Origin: Planctomycetales bacterium
GTDB lineage: Bacteria; Planctomycetota; UBA11346
Direction: 5' to 3'
NCBI GenBank assembly: GCA_025362255.1
Contig: JANYGY010000061.1
Coordinates: forward strand, 1-10,712
DNA length: 10,712 nt
How positions within the stretch are numbered: position 1 is the first letter of the stretch; every line of letters starts with the position of its first letter. Both the position numbers and the translations under genes were made by a program. Shown here piece by piece: positions 6,352 through 10,712 of this stretch. The notes beneath the pieces were generated by a model. It was given only the letters and a program-made list of their open reading frames with translations. It had not been told where the DNA came from and ran no database searches.

Positions 6352-6819
6352 TTAATAGGTAATGGTCTGGATCTTGTACTTCAGATCGCCGACCGGGGCT
6401 TTGACGATCACGGTCTCGCCGACCTTTTTACCCAACATCGCCTGACCCATCGGGCTCATGCACAAAATCTTGTTGTCGAGGGCGTCGTCTTCGCCGTCGC
6501 CAACGAGTTGCCATTCGTCAACCGATTTGTCCTTCATATCCTGCATTTTCACCGTGGCGCCAAAGGCGATGCGGCTGGGATCGATGCGGCTTTCGTCGAC
6601 GATTTCACTGCGTGAAATCTTCGATTTCAGCTCTTGGATCCGGGCCTTGATCATGCCCATCTCTTCACGTGCGGCGTGATACTCGGCATTCTCGCGAAGG
6701 TCGCCTTTTTCGCGAGCTTCTTCGATGGCCTTGGCGATGCCGGGGACGCGGGCGGTGAGCTCATCGAGCTCTGCCTGCATCCGTTTCTTGCCTTCCGCCG
6801 TCACGGGGATGGTGCTCAT
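6352..6819 (-). CDS. greA: Transcription elongation factor GreA
   Basis: GreA enters the RNA polymerase secondary channel and stimulates cleavage of backtracked transcripts. I start it at 6819, giving 155 residues, close to the family's ~158. This methionine has a strong binding site (AGAGAGG, five bases upstream) and matches the family N-terminus MSTIPVTAEGKKRMQAELDE. The frame is open for 33 more codons upstream, but these run back toward the upstream terminator and look non-coding. Residues about 8-75 form the coiled-coil hairpin, with the acidic tip GDLRENAEYHAA (Asp40 and Glu43 correspond to the catalytic pair of E. coli GreA). Residues about 80-155 are the FKBP-like domain, with MSPMGQAMLGKKVGETV. 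It is separated from DAHP synthase by a terminator, so it should have its own promoter, which I could not identify in the short gap. pheA follows closely. Confidence 0.96.
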   Translation of the reverse strand: MSTIPVTAEGKKRMQAELDELTARVPGIAKAIEEAREKGDLRENAEYHAAREEMGMIKARIQELKSKISRSEIVDESRIDPSRIAFGATVKMQDMKDKSVDEWQLVGDGEDDALDNKILCMSPMGQAMLGKKVGETVIVKAPVGDLKYKIQTITY

Positions 6820-6867
6820 GGTAACCTCTCTTTGCCGCCCCACGTGGAAGGAGGGGTCGGACGGACA

Positions 6868-6899
6868 TAAAAACGAACGCAGGCCGGGTAAGGCCTGCG
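6868..6899 (-). terminator. Intrinsic terminator after DAHP synthase
   Basis: Read on the minus strand, CGCAGGCC (6899-6892) and GGCCTGCG (6885-6878) form a perfect 8-bp GC-rich stem with a 6-base loop. TTCGTTTTTAT follows. It starts about 30 bases after the DAHP synthase stop, making that gene, with its leader, a separate transcription unit from greA-pheA. Confidence 0.85.
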
Positions 6900-6931
6900 C
6901 TGGGGTGCGCCGTGACAACGGCGGTGACCGG

Positions 6932-7999
6932 TCAGGCGGAGGCGCGCACGCGAGGTGCGGTTACTCCGTCTGCTAGAAGAGTAAGCATCCGTTCGGTGGT
7001 GCTGAAGTCAACGCACGCATCGGTGATGCTTTGGCCGTAGATCATCTTGCTGCGGTCAGCATGAGGCGCCTGTTTGCCGGCGATCAGGTGGCTTTCGATC
7101 ATGCAGCCCAGGAGGTGATCGCCGCCACTGCGCACCTGCGCCACGAGGTCCGCGATGACCAAAGGCTGGCGGGCGTGATCCTTGGCCGCGTTATCATGCG
7201 AGCAGTCGACCAGCACCCGCCGGCAGACCTGCTGCTTGACGGTTGCGGCGGCAGCAGCAGCGGTCGAGGCGGCGTCGAAATTCGGCCCATCCTTGCCGCC
7301 GCGCAGCACCAGATGGCAATCCGGATTGCCGGTGGTGCGCACGATCGCGGCCCGACCTTCGCTATCGAGACCCAGAAAATGATGCGGGGCAGCAGCCGAG
7401 ATCAGGGCGTTGATCGCGCTGCCGAGGGTGCCGTCGGTGCCATTCTTGAACCCCACCGGCATCGACAGGCCCGAGGCCATCTGGCGATGCGTCTGACTTT
7501 CGGTGGTCCGCGCGCCGATCGCCGCCCACGCCACCAGATCGGCGATGAACTGGGGCACTGTCGGATCAAGGAATTCGGTCGCCGCCGGCATCCCCAGCTC
7601 GGCCAATTCGAGCAGCAGGGTCCGCGCCAAACGCAGGCCGGCGTTCATATCGTGCGAGCCGTCGAGATGCGGATCGGCGATCAGGCCCTTCCACCCGGTG
7701 GTGGTGCGCGGTTTCTCGAAGTACACCCGCATCACGATTTCAAGCCGATCGGCCAACGCCGTGCGCAGCGGCATCAGCAACCGGGCGTATTCCCGTGCCG
7801 CGTCCAAGTCATGGATCGAACACGGCCCGACGATCACCAGCAGGCGGCGATCTTCACCACTGAGCAGACCGCGGATGCGATCGCGGGTGTCCGCTACCGT
7901 ATTTGCGGCGGCCACCGTCATCGGCAGCTCGGCCCGCAACTGGGCCGGCGCCAGCAGCGGCAAGGTGTCGAGCACATGAAGGTCAGCAGTACGGCGCAT
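6932..7999 (-). CDS. aroG: 3-deoxy-7-phosphoheptulonate (DAHP) synthase, class I alpha
   Basis: The enzyme condenses phosphoenolpyruvate and erythrose 4-phosphate, the committed step of aromatic amino acid synthesis. The 355 residues match the ~350 of E. coli AroF/G/H. The four metal ligands are readable: Cys60 in VGPCSIHD, His267 in DCSHDN, Glu302 in MIESH and Asp327 in SITDACVD. Other landmarks are RVYFEKPRTTTGWKG (91-105), ESQTHRQMASGLSMPVGFKN and LRGGKDGPN. Which of the three E. coli isoenzymes it resembles, and so which amino acid feedback-inhibits it, I cannot tell; the symbol is generic. The ATG at 7999 has AGGA six bases upstream. The frame stays open another 114 codons, but those run through the attenuator hairpin and leader peptide in another frame, so they are not coding. 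A terminator closes the unit downstream. Confidence 0.96.
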   Translation of the reverse strand: MRRTADLHVLDTLPLLAPAQLRAELPMTVAAANTVADTRDRIRGLLSGEDRRLLVIVGPCSIHDLDAAREYARLLMPLRTALADRLEIVMRVYFEKPRTTTGWKGLIADPHLDGSHDMNAGLRLARTLLLELAELGMPAATEFLDPTVPQFIADLVAWAAIGARTTESQTHRQMASGLSMPVGFKNGTDGTLGSAINALISAAAPHHFLGLDSEGRAAIVRTTGNPDCHLVLRGGKDGPNFDAASTAAAAAATVKQQVCRRVLVDCSHDNAAKDHARQPLVIADLVAQVRSGGDHLLGCMIESHLIAGKQAPHADRSKMIYGQSITDACVDFSTTERMLTLLADGVTAPRVRASA

Positions 8000-8009
8000 G
8001 GCGGATCCT

Positions 8010-8050
8010 AAATAATGAAGCAACCCCTCGTCCACCGGACGAGGGGTTGC
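8010..8050 (-). terminator. Attenuator hairpin with T-rich tail in the DAHP synthase leader
   Basis: On the minus strand GCAACCCCTCGTCC (8050-8037) and GGACGAGGGGTTGC (8033-8020) pair perfectly over 14 bp around a 3-base loop. The tail TTCATTATTT (8019-8010) has seven T in ten. The T-tract touches the DAHP synthase binding site AGGA (8009-8006). Placed between an aromatic-codon leader peptide and a DAHP synthase gene, this is best read as a regulated terminator rather than the end of another gene, since no minus-strand gene ends here. Confidence 0.8.
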
Positions 8051-8083
8051 ACGAGCGTTACGCTGCGGGCACGTCCCTAGTCC
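8037..8083 (-). promoter_or_regulatory. Candidate antiterminator pairing overlapping the leader stop codon
   Basis: GGAC...GGG (minus strand, 8083-8075, spanning the leader's GAC-TAG end) can pair with CCC...GTCC in the 5' arm of the attenuator (8045-8037): four plus three base pairs around a small internal loop. This fold excludes the terminator. A ribosome finishing at the stop codon would cover GGACTAGGG and let the terminator form; one stalled on the aromatic codons would leave it free. A CACGT/ACGTG stem (8091-8087 with 8074-8070) is a possible pause hairpin. The pairings were found by eye; no energies were computed. Confidence 0.5.
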
Positions 8084-8124
8084 GGTACGTGAGCGGTAAA
8101 ATACCAAAAGCGGGACAGCGTCAT
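8077..8124 (-). CDS. Aromatic-amino-acid leader peptide (Phe-Trp-Tyr-Phe) of DAHP synthase
   Basis: A 15-codon ORF, ATG at 8124 to TAG at 8079-8077, encodes MTLSRFWYFTAHVPD. Residues 6-9 are Phe-Trp-Tyr-Phe, covering all three aromatic amino acids made through DAHP synthase. The codons are TTT TGG TAT TTT, the AT-rich choices for Phe and Tyr in a GC-rich genome, which could sharpen stalling. An in-frame TAA lies just upstream, so the start is bounded. The stop is 26 bases before the attenuator hairpin. Position and content match the leader peptides of classical attenuators such as pheL and trpL. The peptide itself need have no function; its translation would be the sensor. A Shine-Dalgarno site is not obvious (only TAAG about 13 bases upstream), which is the main weakness. 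The region is also open in the DAHP synthase frame, but that reading is explained by the downstream start with its own binding site. Confidence 0.8.
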   Translation of the reverse strand: MTLSRFWYFTAHVPD

Positions 8125-8243
8125 GATGCATGCAGCTTATGCGGCAGGCAGGTGAGGGAAGACCGAAGCCGCTCAGCCGGTTCGGGACGCACCTGCCGCC
8201 CTTCGTACTTTTGCGTTCACTGCCCGAGCCTATCGTCAGAGGC
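8125..8243. promoter_or_regulatory. Divergent promoter region of DAHP synthase and nadB
   Basis: These 119 bases separate the minus-strand leader peptide from the plus-strand nadB start, so both promoters should lie here or overlap the neighbouring reading frames. I see no convincing -35/-10 pair in either direction and no recognised NAD-related operator or riboswitch. A bulged hairpin, CCGAA-G-CCG with CGGTTCGG (8163-8185), is the only clear structure. Confidence 0.35.
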
Positions 8244-9872
8244 ATGCAGCTTCGCGCCGCGCCCGGTCCTTGGGCTCCCCGCCACCTGGTCGGTTTTGAT
8301 CTCCGCCGCCGCCCGCATCTGGATGCTGACGTGTTGATCATCGGCGGTGGCGTCGCAGGTCTCTGCGCGGCGTTGGCGGCAGCCGATCACGGGCGTGAGG
8401 TGCTCCTGCTGGTCAAAGGTGATCTGGCCGAATCGAACACCGCGTGGGCCCAAGGTGGCGTCGCGGCGGTACTCGATTCCACCGAACGCGAGCGTGACGA
8501 CTCGATCGAAAAGCACGTCCAGGACACCCTCGCCGCCGGCGCTGGCCTGTGCGATGAAATCGCGGTTCGCGATATCATTGGCGAAGGCGCTGCCTCGATC
8601 GATTTCCTGCGCCGGCATGGCTGCCATTTCGATCTCGGGACCGACGGCGCGATCGCCTTGACCCGTGAAGGCGGCCACAGCGCGCGGCGCATCTTGCATG
8701 CCCAGGGCGACAGTACCGGGCGCGAGGTCGCGCGCAGCCTGTCGGCGGCGGTCCAGGCCCACCCGCTGGTGACGGTGATCGAAAACGCCTTCGCCATCGA
8801 CCTCATCACCGGGGACGATCAGCGGGTGCTCGGGGTGCTGTATCATCGTCGTGAAGAATTGTTCGCCGCGCTCGCTGGGGCCACGGTGCTGGCCACCGGC
8901 GGCTGTGGCCGGGTGTGGCGCGAAACCACCAATCCGGCAGTCGCCACTGGCGATGGCTTGGCCATGGCGTATCGGGCGGGGGCGGCGCTGGCCGACATGG
9001 AATTCATGCAATTCCACCCGACCACATTGTACATCGCAGGCGGTGCGCGCCTGCTGATCACCGAGGCCATGCGCGGTGAAGGGGCGGTGCTCAAGAACGC
9101 CGCCGGCGAACGCTTCATGCCCAAATATCATCCGCAGGCCGAGCTCGCCCCGCGCGATGTCGTCACCCGCGCGATCTTGGCCGAGGTCCGCGCCAGTGGG
9201 TTTCCCCACGTGTGGCTCGATGCCACCCACCTGCCGGCGAATTTTCTGCACGAGCGTTTTCCGACCATCACCCAGGCCTGCGCGAAATTCGGCATAGACA
9301 TCACCACCGCCTGGATCCCGGTGCATCCCAGCGCGCACTACCATTGCGGCGGCGTGGTCTCCGACGCGCGCGGCCGGGCCGGTCTGCCAGGGCTGTGGGC
9401 CGCCGGCGAAGTCGGCTGCACCGGCCTGCATGGCGCCAATCGTCTGGCGTCGAACAGCATCCTCGAAGGTCTGGTCGTTGGCATGCGCGCCGGCCACGAC
9501 GCCGCTCTCGCCGGGGGCCATCCCGGACGCGTGCGGGTGCAGGTCGAGCCGCCGGCACCCGTGCCCGAAGATCTCGACGTGCCTGATCTGGTGCGCTCGG
9601 TCCGCGCCCTGATGTGGCGCCAGGTCGGCATCGAGCGCACCGGCCTCGAACTCGCCCAAGCGCGGCGCACGCTCGAATTCTGGAGCCGCCATCAGACGCG
9701 CGGAACTTTTCGCAGTCGTGATGGGTGGGAACTGCAGAACCAGCTCACCGTCGGAGCCCTGGTCGCCGCCGCTGCCGCAGCGCGCACCGCCAGCGTGGGC
9801 ACCCATGGCCGTACCGACAGCACCGGCACCATCGACCTTAGTCACACCGCCTTCACGAGACCGCCGACATGA
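8244..9872 (+). CDS. nadB: L-aspartate oxidase NadB
   Basis: This FAD flavoprotein oxidises L-aspartate to iminoaspartate, which quinolinate synthase NadA uses in the first steps of de novo NAD synthesis. I start at the ATG at 8244 (542 residues, the usual length); the family's N-terminal PRHLVGFD motif and the FAD-binding DVLIIGGGVAGL (29-40) follow at the normal distance. The frame is open 38 codons upstream, but these give no recognisable sequence. Active-site landmarks are NTAWAQGGVAAV (65-76), QFHPTTLY (256-263), EAMRGEG with Arg277, HYHCGGVVSD (365-374) and the signature HGANRLASNSILEGLVVG (396-413). A C-terminal helical domain spans about 445-515. AGAGG lies only one base from the ATG, an awkward spacing, so the start is less certain than the identity. 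The stop overlaps the next start as ATGA. No nadA or nadC is in the window. Confidence 0.95.
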   Translation: MQLRAAPGPWAPRHLVGFDLRRRPHLDADVLIIGGGVAGLCAALAAADHGREVLLLVKGDLAESNTAWAQGGVAAVLDSTERERDDSIEKHVQDTLAAGAGLCDEIAVRDIIGEGAASIDFLRRHGCHFDLGTDGAIALTREGGHSARRILHAQGDSTGREVARSLSAAVQAHPLVTVIENAFAIDLITGDDQRVLGVLYHRREELFAALAGATVLATGGCGRVWRETTNPAVATGDGLAMAYRAGAALADMEFMQFHPTTLYIAGGARLLITEAMRGEGAVLKNAAGERFMPKYHPQAELAPRDVVTRAILAEVRASGFPHVWLDATHLPANFLHERFPTITQACAKFGIDITTAWIPVHPSAHYHCGGVVSDARGRAGLPGLWAAGEVGCTGLHGANRLASNSILEGLVVGMRAGHDAALAGGHPGRVRVQVEPPAPVPEDLDVPDLVRSVRALMWRQVGIERTGLELAQARRTLEFWSRHQTRGTFRSRDGWELQNQLTVGALVAAAAAARTASVGTHGRTDSTGTIDLSHTAFTRPPT

Positions 9873-10192
9873 GCACCGATCCCGAACTCACCTGGAAACC
9901 CGTCGGCCAAGCCGCCGACTGGCCCGCTGATGGCGGCAAACTCGTCCAGGTCGGTCCACGCCGCATCGGCGTCTATCGCCATCAGGGCGCGTGGTACGCC
10001 CTGAAGGACGTCTGCCCGCACGCCGGCGTGTCGCTGGTAAAAGGCCCGATCCAGGATCTCGCGGTGATGTGCGTCGGCCACGGCTGGACCTTCCGCCTCG
10101 ACACCGGCGAAATCGATCGCGGCCCGGGCGGCTTCAGCGTCCCCACCTATCCCGCCCGCGAACGCGACGGAGTCGTCGAACTGGGATTCTGA
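9869..10192 (+). CDS. Small Rieske [2Fe-2S] ferredoxin-like protein (NirD-like)
   Basis: This 107-residue protein is essentially one Rieske domain. The two cluster-binding boxes are intact and correctly spaced: Cys49 and His51 in CPHAG, then 16 residues, then Cys68 and His71 in CVGHGW. There is no signal peptide or membrane helix, so it should be a soluble cytoplasmic electron carrier or a small subunit. The fold and length match the NirD small-subunit type and Rieske ferredoxins of oxygenase systems, but no nitrite reductase or oxygenase gene is present. It starts inside the nadB stop codon (ATGA, 9869-9872), implying translational coupling. This suggests it serves aspartate oxidation or NAD synthesis, perhaps as a redox partner of NadB or of the iron-sulfur enzyme NadA; that role is inference. 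An obvious terminator does not follow. Confidence 0.9.
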   Translation: MSTDPELTWKPVGQAADWPADGGKLVQVGPRRIGVYRHQGAWYALKDVCPHAGVSLVKGPIQDLAVMCVGHGWTFRLDTGEIDRGPGGFSVPTYPARERDGVVELGF

Positions 10193-10358
10193 CGGGCTAT
10201 CGCTGGGAAAGGTGCCGCCGACCTCGTTAAAGCGGTCGCTGAATCGGAATTGCATGACCGTCACATCCTGTGGGAGTGCCTGGCCCCTGACTTATGAGCA
10301 AAAACATCATGTTTTCGCTGAAAATCGGCACGTCAGTGTCCGGCGAAAGTATGATGTG

Positions 10359-10389
10359 CTAACAGGCCGGGAATTCCGCAGCCTGTTAG
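10359..10389. repeat. Perfect 9-bp inverted repeat with extended inner stem
   Basis: CTAACAGGC (10359-10367) pairs with GCCTGTTAG (10381-10389); inside, CGG (10368-10370) pairs with CCG (10376-10378) around GAATT, leaving a two-base bulge. TGC/GCA extends the outer end with one bulged base. It is a very stable structure about 170 bp after the Rieske stop. The nearest T-rich stretch (GTTTCTTTTG) is about 15 bases further on, so it is not a standard terminator. Confidence 0.6.
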
Positions 10390-10470
10390 GCATCAATCAG
10401 ACGTTTCTTTTGTAAAAAACGCATCGATCCGGAGGCGAGTCGAAACTCCTCGTCCGAAAACGCATTTGAT

Positions 10471-10498
10471 TTGATTGATAATGATAGATCGTTATCAA
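10471..10498 (+). promoter_or_regulatory. Candidate promoter overlapping the Fur-like palindrome
   Basis: TTGATT (10471-10476) and TATCAA (10493-10498) are separated by 16 bases, each matching four of six sigma-70 consensus positions, in an AT-rich island. It would read into the exported-protein gene about 85 bases downstream, and it coincides with the palindrome, as expected for repressor occlusion. Confidence 0.35.
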
Positions 10499-10499
10499 T
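10474..10499. promoter_or_regulatory. Fur-box-like palindrome
   Basis: ATTGATAATGAT (10474-10485) and ATCGTTATCAAT (10488-10499) form a near-perfect inverted repeat with a two-base centre and one mismatch. The core GATAATGAT...ATC.TTATC closely follows the classical Fur box GATAATGATAATCATTATC, with one extra central base and one substitution. It lies 86 bases upstream of a gene whose product has a signal peptide. Iron-dependent control is a reasonable guess; a different GATA-rich operator or an RNA stem remains possible. Confidence 0.5.
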
Positions 10500-10584
10500 T
10501 AGATCAGCGCCGCGTTTTCTGCCTCGGCAGGCCTGCACAGGCCCACCCATGAAATGCACCGACGACTTGACCCCTGGATCCGCC

Positions 10585-10712
10585 ATGCCCACGACTTTCT
10601 CCTGCCCGTATCGTCTCGCCAAAGTGGTTCCGACCTTGGTGCGATGCCTTCCTCTTTGCGCGGTGATGTCGATGTCGGTTTCCCCCCTCAATCGGGCGAA
10701 TGCCGAAGAAGC
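10585..10712 (+). CDS. Exported protein, N-terminal signal peptide only (runs off window)
   Basis: The frame opens with ATG at 10585 and continues 42 codons to the window end without a stop. The residues form a plausible signal peptide: a basic n-region (CPYRLAK), a hydrophobic core (VVPTLVRCLPLCAVMSMSV) interrupted by one arginine, and a possible ANA cleavage site just before EE at 41-42. An alternative in-frame ATG at 10549 has a poorer upstream site; GGA eight bases before 10585 favours the later start. Nothing of the mature protein is visible, so its function is unknown. The Fur-like palindrome upstream hints at an iron-related cell-envelope protein such as a receptor or porin, but that rests only on the operator. 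Confidence 0.6.
   Translation, partial: MPTTFSCPYRLAKVVPTLVRCLPLCAVMSMSVSPLNRANAEE

Larger units (their letters stand above)
10193..10584. other. Intergenic region with strong inverted repeats (392 bp)
   Basis: No convincing gene is seen between the Rieske gene and the exported protein. Short open frames on both strands lack recognisable sequence. From left to right it holds a hairpin AGC-A-AAAAC/GTTTT-C-GCT (10297-10319, one mismatch), a long inverted repeat (10359-10389), a T-rich then A-rich patch (10403-10420), the Fur-like palindrome (10474-10499) and the palindrome GCAGGCCTGC (10527-10536). The first two probably serve the 3' end of the nadB operon, although neither is followed by a T-run at the right distance. 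Confidence 0.55.

Noticed and set aside
6820..6918. A 33-codon N-terminal extension of greA
   Set aside because: It overlaps the DAHP synthase terminator, while the internal ATG has a strong binding site and matches the family N-terminus.
7031..8011. A 326-codon plus-strand open frame antisense to DAHP synthase
   Set aside because: Composition is that of a shadow frame, with no domain signal; the minus-strand gene is unambiguous.
8000..8341. A 114-codon N-terminal extension of DAHP synthase in the same open frame
   Set aside because: It runs through the attenuator hairpin and the leader peptide in another frame. The ATG at 7999 has its own binding site and gives the normal family length with metal ligands at the expected positions.
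8217..9845. A 542-codon minus-strand open frame antisense to nadB
   Set aside because: It has no recognisable protein sequence and is the mirror of a high-GC coding gene; NadB on the plus strand has every family motif.
10212..10415. A 67-codon plus-strand open frame after the Rieske gene
   Set aside because: It passes through two inverted repeats, has no ribosome binding site that I can see, and resembles no known family.
10386..10691. A 101-codon minus-strand open frame at the right end
   Set aside because: No recognisable protein; it covers the Fur-like palindrome and opposes a frame that encodes a signal peptide.

Overview
The window comes from a GC-rich bacterial chromosome. The best lineage clue is the pair at the left end: a small ECF sigma factor of the type common in Planctomycetota and Verrucomicrobiota, overlapping by four bases a gene for a one-TM, FecR-like anti-sigma protein. 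With the secreted multidomain glycosidase-like protein and its C-terminal laminin-G-like sandwich, this suggests a PVC-superphylum bacterium. That placement is an inference from gene style, not a phylogeny.

Layout. (1) Positions 1-997, minus strand: ECF sigma factor and the start of its membrane partner. (2) 998-1493: no gene, but a dense run of inverted repeats, including an orphan plus-strand intrinsic-terminator-like hairpin. (3) 1494-5140, minus strand: an AraC-family regulator, then a two-gene operon for a secreted TIM-barrel glycosidase-like protein and a small lipoprotein. The gap between regulator and operon holds a promoter candidate and three GTGACC/GGTCAC elements. (4) 5213-7999, minus strand: DAHP synthase, a clear terminator, then greA and pheA. 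(5) 8244-10192, plus strand: nadB overlapping by four bases a small Rieske ferredoxin-like gene. (6) 10193-10712: a noncoding stretch with strong inverted repeats, a Fur-box-like palindrome, and the first 42 codons of an exported protein.

The most notable element is the DAHP synthase leader, too short for ordinary gene calling. A 15-codon ORF at 8124-8077 (minus) encodes MTLSRFWYFTAHVPD, with Phe-Trp-Tyr-Phe in a row. It is followed by a perfect 14-bp hairpin and a T-rich tail directly before the DAHP synthase ribosome binding site. A competing pairing overlaps the leader stop codon. This is the architecture of classical leader-peptide attenuation (as in pheL and trpL), here apparently sensing all three end products of the pathway that DAHP synthase starts. 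PheA, two genes downstream, draws from the same pathway.

How the genes work together: DAHP synthase commits carbon to chorismate and PheA takes chorismate to phenylpyruvate. NadB and the Rieske protein form a translationally coupled pair, divergent from DAHP synthase, for the first step of NAD synthesis. The AraC regulator is a reasonable local controller of the glycosidase/lipoprotein operon.
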